Positions 8,818 through 16,786 of a stretch of 64,000 nucleotides of DNA are shown here, in pieces. The notes beneath the pieces are model-generated. The model did no database searches and was not told where the DNA came from. It was given only the letters and a program-made list of their open reading frames with translations. Origin of the DNA: Paenibacillus xylanexedens (GTDB lineage Bacteria; Bacillota; Bacilli; Paenibacillales; Paenibacillaceae). Position 1 is the stretch's first letter, and each line of letters opens with the position of its first letter. A program made the translations under genes and the position numbers. The stretch lies in the NCBI RefSeq assembly GCF_017874615.1, contig NZ_JAGIKV010000001.1, positions 420,824-484,823 of the forward strand. The letters are read 5' to 3'.

Positions 8818-9186
8818 CTTTGAGTACCTCCGTATGGTGTATTTGTTTGCAAGCTGGGCATAAGTAGTAATCGCCCAGGATGATAAGTAGAATCTGCTTG
8901 ATAGACTCGCTGTAGCTTGCGGTTTTTCGCTTGAAATAGTCGCAGTCCATGGCTCCAATCCCATTCCTCTCATAATGATCTCCTGATTACGCATAATGAC
9001 GATTTGGTTCGCCATGTACGCCTTGATTTCGTTGTCATCCTGGAACATCCAAGGCAGGAACTTCCGCAGCTGAGCCTTCATTTTTCGCTGTTTTAGGATC
9101 AAAAAAACGACCGCACCCAATGAGCTTAGGGTCAGGCCGTTCTTGAACAAGGTGTGCATGGTGTCGATTATGAAGTCGTATAGCAT
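7942..9186 (-). CDS. possible long form: membrane segment in frame with the amidase
   Basis: The amidase frame stays open to an ATG at 9184-9186, which has GGAGAGTGG upstream. The extra 123 residues start MLYDFIIDTMHTLFKNGLTL with one hydrophobic helix (about residues 15-32). A basic stretch MKAQLRKFLPWMFQ and MANQIVIMRNQEIIMRGMG follow. The first 80 residues look genuine, as a small holin-like or XhlA-like protein. The last 40, opposite the 8,792-8,950 frame, look like noise. Either a tethered 414-residue amidase is made, or a small membrane gene lost its stop. Confidence 0.45.
   Translation of the reverse strand: MLYDFIIDTMHTLFKNGLTLSSLGAVVFLILKQRKMKAQLRKFLPWMFQDDNEIKAYMANQIVIMRNQEIIMRGMGLEPWTATISSEKPQATASLSSRFYLSSWAITTYAQLANKYTIRRYSKMAKKRIVIDAGHGNQDPGAIGPTGKKEKDFNLTMAIKLDALLKGNPNLQVSLTRRTDVFLELKERVSVANKMPADLFISIHANAASSSANGTETFYNRTTSAPLAGVIQRHMLAATGFKDRGARYGNFAVIRDTKMDAVLLEVGFISNPEEEKKLFQDDFQNRVALAVAQGICEYLGVPFDVQAPTVPGQEPVKVTPYPEMSVTVHTAAGSTYTGYNVKGTTWVPSRPIGELIGGRIGYTKGKVTINGEAVETMNIDGVGYVTARDLTKLLDARIFWDKTTPSRVEIYPKN
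8792..8950 (-). CDS. small overlapping ORF with CPAC motif
   Basis: 52 residues (MDCDYFKRKTASYSESIKQ... then YYLCPACKQIHHTEVLKDG). It is read in a different frame from the 414-residue ORF and ends inside the amidase gene. The CPxC pair and the ordered sequence look more protein-like than the competing frame. Ribosome site weak. Function unknown; it may be a zinc-binding protein of the lysis module. Confidence 0.45.
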   Translation of the reverse strand: MDCDYFKRKTASYSESIKQILLIILGDYYLCPACKQIHHTEVLKDGEKTNSH

Positions 9187-9307
9187 CGTCCACTCTCCGA
9201 TAGAGCAGTTTATCTCTTACTTCTGGTCCACAGAATATTGATACGAGGTGCAGGGTGTCATCTGATACGACCGACTCCTGATACTCGTCCTCATCCATTT
9301 CGATCAT
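9035..9307 (-). CDS. small acidic phage protein, C-terminal end uncertain
   Basis: 90 residues. The start at 9307 has a good site (GAGGTGAAAAT) and the first 40 residues (MIEMDEDEYQESVVSDDTLH...) look real. The last 50 overlap the 9186 frame and are rich in Arg, His and Pro as shadows are, so a lost stop is possible. It is the first gene after the terminator near 9,340. Function unknown. Confidence 0.45.
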   Translation of the reverse strand: MIEMDEDEYQESVVSDDTLHLVSIFCGPEVRDKLLYRRVDDAIRLHNRHHAHLVQERPDPKLIGCGRFFDPKTAKNEGSAAEVPALDVPG

Positions 9308-9324
9308 ATTTTCACCTCAAATAG

Positions 9325-9356
9325 TAAAAGGACCCGGGATGCTTTCCCTGGGTCCT
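9325..9356 (-). terminator. terminator after the large ejection protein gene
   Basis: Minus-strand hairpin AGGACCC-GGGA / TCCC-GGGTCCT followed by TTTTAC. It separates the virion transcript from the lysis genes. Confidence 0.8.
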
Positions 9357-9416
9357 AACGGGTGTATGCTGTTACGTGGTGTACCTCTATTTTACCACAT
9401 CTAACACGGGAATAAA

Positions 9417-12400
9417 CTACTTTTGCATAGTGTTTCGCGATATTTCATTACGTTGTGTAAGCAGAGGTTCAATCTGATCACGCTTCTGTTTGGCGGTCAG
9501 ATTTACATCACCCTCGATGGTCCGGATCTGCTTGTTGATCTTGCTCATCATGTCTGCTGCATTCTCCAGTTGTTTAAGCTCAAGCGCCTTATCAAACGTA
9601 GTGCCGTTCAGTTTGGCTGATGCTTTCTCTTTGGATAGCTTATCCTTACGGGTGTAGAGCTTATCTGTGCCTTTTGTAGATTGCAACGGATCGACCAAGA
9701 ACGCTTTTGCAAACGGCTTCTGTTCAAGGCGTTTCTCTGGGCTTGCCGGACGGTCAACAGCGCCGACGCCTTTGAGGATGGTATCGATAGCCGACGTTGC
9801 GTATGTTCCGAGTCCAGCTGTTAGTCCCTGAATTGTGTTGTCCATGATCCGTGGTGAGGAGAAGTTTTTCATCGGACCCTTTCCTCCTGTCACATCCGAC
9901 ACTAGGCCTGCCAACAATTTTGCTACCTCAGTCGTCCGAACAGGGTCGTATTGATCTTTGTAGGCTAATCCTTGCTCACGTTGAGGTATGATTGGTCCTT
10001 CTCTAAAGGAAGAATAGTTTGCTACACCTTCCATAAATGGTAGAAGGCCTGTTATTTGAATAGGGATTGCAGAATCACTTAATGTTCTTCTAAAAAAGCC
10101 ATCCAAGGCATCCGGATCATTTTCAGCATACTTTTGAAGAACTCGTTCAGGTAGATTAGCAAATAATGGGGCGATATCAAAAGGCTTAGGAATACGTGCA
10201 ACCATATCTGTACCAGGTATAGATATCAACCAGAATGTATCTTTCATCCAGTCTGGAGCATCGGAAATGGTTTGTTTCTGTGTTTCGCTTGAAAAACGTC
10301 TATTGGCTTCGAAAATAGCTATAGTAGGTAAAGTGGTAGCTACAAACATCCGCGTAATTGTGCCAAACGGATTTTCTTTAATTGATCTAATTAATTTAGC
10401 CTTACCTTGTATATTCGCATTCAAGAACGCCGTTACTTTATTCCATTGTCGCACGCTTGCTCCAGCACGAGCAAAGTCCATCAAATCTCGCGATCGATAC
10501 GCAGCTTCCTGAGGACTCGTTCCTTTGCGGAGGGCTGCCCGGTACTCACCAACCTTTGTGGCAGCTTCGGTAGTATCAGTAATTGAACGCAACACATTGA
10601 TCAAGGATTTACCCGATAAAACATTTACAAATTTCTTGCTTGGTTTCTCCTTCAATACCGACTCAAGCGCTTTTTTATGGACGTTTCGATCCATTGATAG
10701 TACATTTCCGTACCCTCCCAGATCATTAATCCAGCCTTTGTACAGGTCGCCTTTCTTGATTGTCTGTGCAAGTCCTGCCACGAAATCCAATGGTGTAAAT
10801 CCACTTTGACTTGTTACAAATGCTTGTAGAACGTCCCGCATTGGGTTACGTAGAGAGAATTCCGGGGTCAATGTTGCACCTGACCGAAGCAAGTTTGCTG
10901 GCTTGGACAGGAAGTTTATTAGCATGTTGGAAGACTCCTTGTCAAGATTAAGCATAGCCCGGTACACCTCTGGCTCCACCTCATACTTAACGTTCTCCCC
11001 GTTCACCCTAACGTTGACCACGTTTTTACTGCCAACCTTCTCGTCCGGGTCCAAACGCCGGATGAAGTTCGCTTCTGTATCGATGTCAGACAGGCGTTTC
11101 AACTGAGAAGCTACCTTATTCCGTTCAGCTGCATTCGTGCTCTGGAAGATGTTCTTCACCATATTAATCAATGGATCATCTACGTTTCTTTCCGAGCCTT
11201 TCAGCGTCTTGATCGGACTGGCCACGTTTGCTAGAGCCTGTGACAAACTGCCACCGAATCCCTCCGCTGTTTCATCAAAAGCCCGGAACATTGGGATGTA
11301 GTTCTTCCAGCGATCAGCAAGCACATCAGCAAGTTGCTGGCTCACCACGCCGCTGTCTACCAGTTCCTTCATCATATCTTTGTTCAGCTGCACTAATCCT
11401 TGCCGAGCTGCTTCCAGTTCGGTGTTTTCGTACTTCCGGATTACCGCTGCAATCTCTGCATTGGTGAATCCTGATTTCATTTCTGCCGCGTTGATATCAC
11501 GAGCGTGCACAGCAACTGCATAGTCACCCAGTTCATCAGCAGAGTAACCCGCTTTCTCAGCTTGGTTAATGATCGGTGCTAGTTTATCCTTGACCACTTG
11601 GTTGGCTTTCTCCGGGGTCCCCTTAAACATACGAGCCATCTTATAGATACTATTCTCTGCGCTGTCCACCTTGCCTGTAACACGCTTCTCCAGCCCTTCA
11701 AGCGGTGCAGTCTCATCTACAAACTGAGTACGCACCCGTTCCCATTTTTTCTCGAATGATGTGGTCTTCTTCTTGCGGCTACCTCTGCTTACTTTACCGC
11801 TGAAAGTCTCCGCATTGCCTGTACCACTTTCATTAAACGCCTTTGCCGCCTGGCCTTCTTTGGTGGCAAGTCGTTCCTGTCTCCGCAATTCTTCCTTGGC
11901 TTGCTGATATACTTTCTCTGCACTCGGTCGGAACTGTTCGCCCAGATCCTTGACCATTTCCTCTGTCCAGTCGCTGAACTTGATCGTCCCTTTACCCATC
12001 TTGGCAGCGCCGATAATGGCGTAGTCGCCCCACTCTGGCAGTGGATTGGAGTTGAGGTTACCCCTGCGCTTGGCGATACGTTCACGAGCCGCTTTTTCGG
12101 CTGAATCCAGCATGTCATACACACGGTCACGTACACGTGATTTTTGCACAGCATCCACCACTTGCGCCGCTTCTTGCTCTACACGGTTCAATGTTGGTGT
12201 TGGTTCGGGTGTGATCGGAGCAGAAGTTTCACGTCCTGGACGGGATTTAAGGAAGTCGTCCGGAGCAGCAGGTGCTTGTTGGCTTGACTGGAACCTGCGT
12301 ACCGCTTCAGTCCTTGGATTCACCGTCTGTGGGCTGATATTCGTTGCAGTATCAACTGGCTTGATCGGTTGTTGCTGTGGTGTCACTGTGTCAGGCACAA

Positions 12401-13490
12401 CGGATGCTTGCCGTGCTGCGGGTGTTGGTACATCCATCTGAGCTGGTAATGTATCAGGTGTACGCTGAGCGGCACTCACAGGCGGATCGTTGATGTCCAA
12501 TCTCTGTGATGGAGTAGCTGGTTCGCTTAACGGCTGGCCCGTTGTTTCCGGTAGACGCGCTCCTTTGGATTTGGAAAGTAACGACCGGATACCTGCGCCA
12601 GCTCCTGCAATGAGCAAGTCACCAGCTCCGCCCAGACCAGCACCGAGAGCAGCGTTTGTGAGTACCTGTTGGTTGCTGTTTTGTCCCTGAATCAACCCCA
12701 TAGCTGTATTGCTCACAGCACCCGTACCAGCGCCACGGATAGCCGTTTCTGCCACTCTGTTTGCGGTGTTCGGGCTAATGCGTGGCAGCACCTTGCCTAT
12801 ACCACCACCGACCACGTTCGTCAGGCTGTTCCCGGCACGTGTTGCCATCAATCCGTTGGCCGCTTTCCATGGAGCGGTGATCAAGTTGCCACCGCCCGAT
12901 GGATTAAATCCTGCGCCAAGCACACCGCCGGCAATACCTGTGATATCGGCCACTCTATCCGCTGTAGCATTGCCTGTAGATCCAGGAGCCATTGACGGAC
13001 CACCAAGCAGCATGCCGCCGCCTGTACCAACTGCCCGAGTAACGAAACCACCCACGGGATTACCGTAGGTGAGATCATTCATCAGGTTAGAGAACGGTGA
13101 TACAAAGTTGGCGAATCTGCTCTTGGACGCACTGTCTGCTATCTTCTGTTTGTTTATTTCATACTGACTCGGCTGTGGCGGGATAGGCGATGGATTAACG
13201 CCTGTTGCTTGCTGGTACGTATTGATTGCCTGCGGATTACCTGCAAGTGATCTGCCCAACGTCGAATTCATGTAAATGTCTGAACCGGGTTGAGTAAGCG
13301 CAGGCGGCAAGGTTGACTTCAATTCAGACATGGATCTCTGGTTGGCAATGTACCTGTTAACAGCTTCTGTACGTGGATTGACATATGTTTTTGGTTGATT
13401 CTGGTTTAACGTACCATTAAGCGCGGATTCCCGAATCTGTAGCGCCTTTTTGCGCTGCTCCTCTGAAAATTGTTCAAGCCTTGTCGCCAT
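9417..13490 (-). CDS. 1357-aa internal virion / DNA-ejection protein with LPD38-like domain
   Basis: 1357 residues, ATG preceded by AGGAGGTAGACGC. The N-terminal 100 residues hold repeated NPRTEAVxRY motifs (near residues 43 and 390). Residues about 125-310 are Gly/Ala-rich and hydrophobic, as in membrane-penetrating ejection proteins. A helical middle follows. Around residues 880-1110, AAYRSRDLMDFARAGASVRQ...FLNANIQG resembles the LPD38 domain of large polyvalent phage proteins. It sits between the transglycosylase-linked virion protein and lysis genes, where P22-like phages keep ejection proteins. No enzyme motif is seen. Role inferred from context. Confidence 0.7.
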   Translation of the reverse strand: MATRLEQFSEEQRKKALQIRESALNGTLNQNQPKTYVNPRTEAVNRYIANQRSMSELKSTLPPALTQPGSDIYMNSTLGRSLAGNPQAINTYQQATGVNPSPIPPQPSQYEINKQKIADSASKSRFANFVSPFSNLMNDLTYGNPVGGFVTRAVGTGGGMLLGGPSMAPGSTGNATADRVADITGIAGGVLGAGFNPSGGGNLITAPWKAANGLMATRAGNSLTNVVGGGIGKVLPRISPNTANRVAETAIRGAGTGAVSNTAMGLIQGQNSNQQVLTNAALGAGLGGAGDLLIAGAGAGIRSLLSKSKGARLPETTGQPLSEPATPSQRLDINDPPVSAAQRTPDTLPAQMDVPTPAARQASVVPDTVTPQQQPIKPVDTATNISPQTVNPRTEAVRRFQSSQQAPAAPDDFLKSRPGRETSAPITPEPTPTLNRVEQEAAQVVDAVQKSRVRDRVYDMLDSAEKAARERIAKRRGNLNSNPLPEWGDYAIIGAAKMGKGTIKFSDWTEEMVKDLGEQFRPSAEKVYQQAKEELRRQERLATKEGQAAKAFNESGTGNAETFSGKVSRGSRKKKTTSFEKKWERVRTQFVDETAPLEGLEKRVTGKVDSAENSIYKMARMFKGTPEKANQVVKDKLAPIINQAEKAGYSADELGDYAVAVHARDINAAEMKSGFTNAEIAAVIRKYENTELEAARQGLVQLNKDMMKELVDSGVVSQQLADVLADRWKNYIPMFRAFDETAEGFGGSLSQALANVASPIKTLKGSERNVDDPLINMVKNIFQSTNAAERNKVASQLKRLSDIDTEANFIRRLDPDEKVGSKNVVNVRVNGENVKYEVEPEVYRAMLNLDKESSNMLINFLSKPANLLRSGATLTPEFSLRNPMRDVLQAFVTSQSGFTPLDFVAGLAQTIKKGDLYKGWINDLGGYGNVLSMDRNVHKKALESVLKEKPSKKFVNVLSGKSLINVLRSITDTTEAATKVGEYRAALRKGTSPQEAAYRSRDLMDFARAGASVRQWNKVTAFLNANIQGKAKLIRSIKENPFGTITRMFVATTLPTIAIFEANRRFSSETQKQTISDAPDWMKDTFWLISIPGTDMVARIPKPFDIAPLFANLPERVLQKYAENDPDALDGFFRRTLSDSAIPIQITGLLPFMEGVANYSSFREGPIIPQREQGLAYKDQYDPVRTTEVAKLLAGLVSDVTGGKGPMKNFSSPRIMDNTIQGLTAGLGTYATSAIDTILKGVGAVDRPASPEKRLEQKPFAKAFLVDPLQSTKGTDKLYTRKDKLSKEKASAKLNGTTFDKALELKQLENAADMMSKINKQIRTIEGDVNLTAKQKRDQIEPLLTQRNEISRNTMQK

Positions 13491-13502
13491 GCGTCTACCT
13501 CC

Positions 13503-13901
13503 TTAGTACCATTTCTTTTTATCCCAATGTTGTAAAGCTTTGACCGGATCTCCGTAACGACTTTCTATATACTTAATGCCCGCAACAGCTTGTTGGTAGG
13601 GATCATTCCAATTCACTGAGTTGCCACCGTAATTCTTGCGAGTCATGTCCAGGAACTGAAATAACCCCGCTGCAGAAGATTTGGGATTCTTAGCATTCGA
13701 GTTAAAGCTAGATTCACGAGCAACCAACTCCAGGGTAGGTTGCAGCCAGCTATCAGGCTTACCTGCAGCTTTAAGTGCACTACTTACTGCACTGCTGGCC
13801 GTGGCGTAATTATTAGGGTTTGCTGCTGCATCCTTGGTCGCTTTGTAGTAATTATTGTAACTTAGCGCCCCACCAGTCCCGTTGGATGTGGGGCTGGCTA
13901 C
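13503..13901 (-). CDS. lytic transglycosylase (SLT) domain, expressed by -1 frameshift
   Basis: This frame is open from 13949 to 13503 and encodes a Slt-type domain: helix WLQPTLELVARESSFNSNA with the catalytic Glu in ARESSFN, then SSAAGLFQF and NDPYQQAVAGIKYI. There is no ATG or GTG, and the only TTG (13727) cuts the catalytic helix and lacks a proper ribosome site. After slippage at 13901-13907 the frame continues directly from the upstream 596-residue protein, adding 132 residues (VASPTSNG...KKKWY). Family enzymes cleave the glycan strand to 1,6-anhydro-MurNAc. In a virion this would open the wall for DNA entry. Confidence 0.85.
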   Translation of the reverse strand, partial: VASPTSNGTGGALSYNNYYKATKDAAANPNNYATASSAVSSALKAAGKPDSWLQPTLELVARESSFNSNAKNPKSSAAGLFQFLDMTRKNYGGNSVNWNDPYQQAVAGIKYIESRYGDPVKALQHWDKKKWY

Positions 13902-13907
13902 TTTCCC
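13867..13907 (-). promoter_or_regulatory. programmed -1 ribosomal frameshift signal
   Basis: On the minus strand: slippery heptamer G GGA AAG (13907-13901) in the frame of the upstream ORF and directly followed by its stop UAG (13900-13898). After a 6-nt spacer comes a 7-bp stem GCCCCAC / GTGGGGC (13894-13888 with 13873-13867) with a 14-nt loop. GGGAAAG is the heptamer used by phage lambda for gpG-gpGT. Slippage by -1 reads GGG AAA GTA and enters the transglycosylase frame. Confidence 0.85.
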
Positions 13908-15688
13908 GCAGTGTTTGCCCCTGTTGGAGTTGGTGTTGTGATGTATTTCTTATCAAACTCTTGTATCTCTTTCGTGGTCAGCCCCATGGACAGCATAACT
14001 TGGTCATCTTGCCCCTGTGGCAAACCGTATCCAGCGACTTGCTGATAAATCTGTTCTCGGGTTGTTGAATCTTTCGGTGCGGCATATTTCTCTGTGGTCG
14101 GATCGATGTATTGTGACTGTAATGCACTCAATACTTGATTAGCATTCATGCCGCTATACTCAGCCGGTTGCGTGTTGCCAAGTCCCAGCCAAGCACGACT
14201 GTTCTCATCCTGACTGATCGCCGTCATAGCATTGCGATAAGCATTTTCATCCTGACGTTTTAACTCATCCATTGCGTAGTTCATGCCGAATTGATCTGCG
14301 TTTTGTTGGAACTGCGCTCCCCATTGGCTATCTGCCACTGCATCACGAGCTTTGGCGTATGCAAATTGTTCTGCGCGGAATGCATTGTCAACGCCTACCT
14401 GTTGTTGGTTGAATGCTTGGTTCTGTCCCGCCAGACTAAGTGGTGCATTTGGATTAGCCGCCTGACGTGCAAGTCCTGTCCAATCGTTCTGCGGTGTGAT
14501 GATACGTCCTGATGCATCCATATACATGCCAGCTGCGGCTAAATTTGCCTGTTTGTTGCCCAGATCCACCTGTTGCCCAGCTAATGTGCGAATACCTGGA
14601 TTAGCTTGTGCAGCAGTAGAACGACTTACATTAGCACCATATTGACTTGCGTCTATGCCCATACCCGTCAATTGGTTACGAATAAAGTCAGCTTGTTTAC
14701 TTAGCGCCGATCGATCCTCTGCCGTAATCCCTTTCGTCTCTGCCTGTTCCTTGAGACTAAGAAGGTTATTGATTGCATCTCGCGCTTCAGTCGGAAGGTA
14801 GTTTCCAGTAACCTGCGCTTCCTGCAACGGATTCTGGAAGTACTCCTGATTTTGTAGCCCGTATTGGTTTGTGAGGTTTCCAATCGCGTCCTGACCCACA
14901 CCATAATTCATTTGCTGTACCTGTAGATCCCGATTCGCATCATCGTTATAACGCTGGTACGCCTGTTGCATCAGCTGTGGTACGAGGTTATTGGAGATGC
15001 TCTCCATGGCGCTGTTGCCAAGGTTATTTGCTACCGTTTCGCTCCAGGAAGATTTTCCTTGGCCTGTTGCCCGTAACCCTGCATTCGTGTCCGCCTGCTG
15101 GTTCATGACGTTCTTTTTCGCTTCAGCCAACTGCGCTTGGTATGCAGGGTCAGTGTTTTGGTCATATGAGAAGGCATCAGGTCTGTTGAACTGGAACTGT
15201 GATTGGTTATTTATAAAGTTGTCGATCTTGCCAAGCGTGGCTTCGGTACGACTACCCGGTACCGCATGATTCTCAGGTGGCTTCACCCCACTTGCCTGCA
15301 CGTTGGCTGCTGCCTGTGCCATCGGGCTTTGGTAACCAAGGTTCGTGTTGAGATACTTCGTCTGTGCGCCAGTCTCCAGCCCCTGTTGCTGTCGGTTCGT
15401 GATCGTTGCCAATGTTCGAGCTATTTCACTCTGACGGAATGCATCATTGTTCTTGATCTGCGCCTGATTCGATGCGATCCCTTGTCGCCCTGCTGTGTTG
15501 GCTGTGGCATAGTTGACACCACCATTACCGAGAGCAGGGTTTGATTTAACGTTTGCGGCAGCTTGTGCCATGGGCGACTTGCTTGTTGTAACGGTACCTG
15601 TGACGCTTGGAATAGCTGACGTTACACCACCAGTGCCAGCAAAAGGATCTTTCTTCTTCACTACAGTTCCTGTTGTCTCGTAAGCCAT
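13898..15688 (-). CDS. virion (ejection-type) protein, 596 aa; 728 aa with frameshift
   Basis: Start ATG at 15686-15688 with AAAGGAGGTG upstream; the longer frame from 15733 is rejected. The protein is rich in Gln, Asn and Ala and lacks hydrophobic segments. It has two copies of a motif SPMAQAAANV near residues 38 and 120, and long helical stretches in the middle. The zero-frame product ends at UAG 13898. The frameshift product adds a transglycosylase domain. The position before the LPD38-type protein suggests an internal or ejection protein, comparable in role to P22 gp16/gp20 or T7 gp16. No family assigned. Confidence 0.75.
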   Translation of the reverse strand: MAYETTGTVVKKKDPFAGTGGVTSAIPSVTGTVTTSKSPMAQAAANVKSNPALGNGGVNYATANTAGRQGIASNQAQIKNNDAFRQSEIARTLATITNRQQQGLETGAQTKYLNTNLGYQSPMAQAAANVQASGVKPPENHAVPGSRTEATLGKIDNFINNQSQFQFNRPDAFSYDQNTDPAYQAQLAEAKKNVMNQQADTNAGLRATGQGKSSWSETVANNLGNSAMESISNNLVPQLMQQAYQRYNDDANRDLQVQQMNYGVGQDAIGNLTNQYGLQNQEYFQNPLQEAQVTGNYLPTEARDAINNLLSLKEQAETKGITAEDRSALSKQADFIRNQLTGMGIDASQYGANVSRSTAAQANPGIRTLAGQQVDLGNKQANLAAAGMYMDASGRIITPQNDWTGLARQAANPNAPLSLAGQNQAFNQQQVGVDNAFRAEQFAYAKARDAVADSQWGAQFQQNADQFGMNYAMDELKRQDENAYRNAMTAISQDENSRAWLGLGNTQPAEYSGMNANQVLSALQSQYIDPTTEKYAAPKDSTTREQIYQQVAGYGLPQGQDDQVMLSMGLTTKEIQEFDKKYITTPTPTGANTAGK

Positions 15689-15710
15689 GTTGCACCTCCT
15701 TTGGGTAATA

Positions 15711-15738
15711 GAAAAGGGTACCCGTGTGGGCACCCTTA
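15711..15738 (-). terminator. terminator after small ORF A
   Basis: Minus-strand AAGGGTGCCC-ACAC-GGGTACCCTT followed by TTC. It lies directly after small ORF A and just upstream of the 596-aa virion gene's ribosome site. Confidence 0.7.
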
Positions 15739-15740
15739 GG

Positions 15741-15899
15741 TTAAACCTTGATTAAGTTATTAATAGTAGATATGAAGTCCTCGAGCGTTACGTCATGCGG
15801 GGATAAACGGTCAAGGAGTTTGTCCAAACCCTCCCAGTTGGTTACTCCCAACACTTCACATATGCTCTCTTGAGTCATGGTGAAGGTGATTCTTTCCAT
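15741..15899 (-). CDS. 52-aa protein A of a tandem paralogous pair
   Basis: Reads MERITFTMTQESICEVLGVT and continues ...LDKLLDRLSPHDVTLEDFIS. It is paralogous to the 52-aa ORF at 16411-16569: same length, and shared FTM, E-I-EVLGVTN-EGL-KL, LSPHDV and DFISTI. Two aligned small ORFs diverged at DNA level but with the protein kept are good evidence that both are translated. The site GGGGGAAA sits in a CCCC/GGGG hairpin that could hide it. No known family recognised. Confidence 0.75.
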   Translation of the reverse strand: MERITFTMTQESICEVLGVTNWEGLDKLLDRLSPHDVTLEDFISTINNLIKV

Positions 15900-15967
15900 T
15901 TGTTTCCCCCGAGCGGGGTGTTAACTAATATAGTTATTATGCTATACTATGCTTGTAAATAACACCC

Positions 15968-16069
15968 TCTTGTAGTGTGTTGCGCAATTTTGTAGCATGT
16001 TACACCTTATCTTCTTGGCGGACGAAAGGTGTAACGCACCAGAGTCGCTATTTTTTTAGCGGCTTTTTT
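15968..16069 (+). ncRNA. structured RNA A: covarying hairpin plus intrinsic terminator
   Basis: Hairpin GTTACACCTT (15999-16008) / AAGGTGTAAC (16026-16035), 10 perfect pairs, loop ATCTTCTTGGCGGACGA. It is followed by terminator AGTCGCTA / TAGCGGCT (16043-16064) and TTTTT. The loop is nearly identical in unit B while the stem differs with pairing kept. The 5' end is uncertain; a rightward promoter TTAACT-16 nt-TATACT ends near 15,950. The plus strand is preferred because of the U-run, but a leader role on the minus strand cannot be excluded. Confidence 0.6.
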
Positions 16070-16109
16070 CATTTTTCTAAATTACTTTTCAAGTTATTTC
16101 CTCCTCTCA
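16069..16109 (-). other. conserved ribosome-site-like block and 7-codon frame, unit A
   Basis: On the minus strand TGAGAGGAGGAA (16098-16109) is followed by TTG and seven codons reading MKSNLEK then TGA. Unit B has the same block, spacing and frame length (MKCISEK). This could be a leader peptide for a minus-strand transcript that runs into the 52-aa ORF, or it could simply be conserved DNA of the duplicated unit. Confidence 0.4.
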
Positions 16110-16362
16110 AAATCTACTGTAACACATGATATAAATTTCACTCAAATTCTGTCGGACTTTTTATTTTGCGTTTTGTATTAAGGTTTAAAGTTTTTTCGAC
16201 AATCCTCCAGTTAATTACCATTTACCATTGCGACTTCAGATAAAATGTGACTTAATACTTATCGTATTTATAAATACAGCGAATTCTCCTTCTAAACGCA
16301 TCCTACCTTGGCACTAACTTAAAAGTACAGATAGTACTTATTAATCATTTTTGAATCTAACT
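16110..16362. other. AT-rich spacer between units A and B
   Basis: About 250 nt with no gene. On the minus strand TTGAGT followed after 18 nt by an extended -10 (TGTGTTACAGT, ending near 16,120) is a possible promoter for unit A. Nothing else is recognised. Confidence 0.35.
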
Positions 16363-16386
16363 AAAAAGGACCCCATTAGGAGTCCT
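16363..16386 (-). terminator. terminator after small ORF B
   Basis: Minus-strand AGGACTCC-TAAT-GGGGTCCT followed by TTTT. It lies just downstream of small ORF B. Confidence 0.75.
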
Positions 16387-16410
16387 CTCATTATGCGAAG
16401 TACATGTAAA

Positions 16411-16569
16411 TTAGATTGTTATCATCTTATCAATAGTAGAAATAAAGTCCGTTAAAGATACATCATGAGGAGATAATTTTTCACGAAGCTTGTTTAATCC
16501 TTCGGAGTTTGTAACTCCTAAAACTTCGAAAATGTTCTCTTCGTTCATGGTGAAGACCATTTTTTTCAT
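16411..16569 (-). CDS. 52-aa protein B of a tandem paralogous pair
   Basis: MKKMVFTMNEENIFEVLGVT and onward to LSPHDVSLTDFIST. It is the same length as protein A with about half of the residues identical. A strong site GAGGAGAAAGC precedes the ATG. It lies in a unit that repeats the whole arrangement of A: terminator, ORF, promoter region with inverted repeats, covarying hairpin, terminator stem and ribosome-site-like block. Function unknown; a regulator, toxin or host-interaction peptide are all open. Confidence 0.75.
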   Translation of the reverse strand: MKKMVFTMNEENIFEVLGVTNSEGLNKLREKLSPHDVSLTDFISTIDKMITI

Positions 16570-16589
16570 GCTTTCTCCTCACTTTTGGA

Positions 16590-16708
16590 GGGTGTTGCAT
16601 ATACAAAGTGTGTGTTATACTAACGTTGACTATAGTCAACAAGACAAAATGTAATGCGTTGCATTTCATGCTCTAACATAAAATGCAACGTACACTTTGG
16701 CAACACCC
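16590..16708. promoter_or_regulatory. divergent promoter region of unit B with perfect palindrome
   Basis: It contains the 16-bp palindrome GTTGACTATAGTCAAC (16625-16640). Leftward, TTGTTG-17 nt-TATAAC spans the palindrome. Rightward, TTGACT-18 nt-TGTAAT starts within it. The region is bounded by the inverted repeat GGGTGTTGC (16590-16598) / GCAACACCC (16700-16708). Unit A has the matching repeat GGGTGTTA (15916) / TAACACCC (15960). An operator function is inferred. Confidence 0.5.
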
Positions 16709-16786
16709 TTGATTTTTCGTCACCTAACTTCTTGGCGGTCGATAGGTGACAACACAGCCGAGTCGCTTTTATAAGCGGCTCTTTTT
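16709..16786 (+). ncRNA. structured RNA B: covarying hairpin plus intrinsic terminator
   Basis: Hairpin GTCACCTA (16719-16726) / TAGGTGAC (16743-16750), loop ACTTCTTGGCGGTCGA, followed by terminator GAGTCGCTT-TTAT-AAGCGGCTC (16760-16781) and TTTTT. Compared with RNA A the stem sequence differs but stays fully paired, while the loop core CTTCTTGGCGG is constant. Small ORF B diverges from this RNA. The 5' end could be as far left as about 16,660. Confidence 0.6.

Noticed and set aside
13503..13727. Independent 74-aa transglycosylase gene starting at TTG 13727
   Set aside because: That start removes the helix before the catalytic Glu and lacks a spaced ribosome site; the frameshift fusion explains the frame better.
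15741..16786. Calling the small ORF/RNA units a toxin-antitoxin system
   Set aside because: The layout is suggestive, but neither protein resembles a known toxin and there is no direct evidence; described neutrally.
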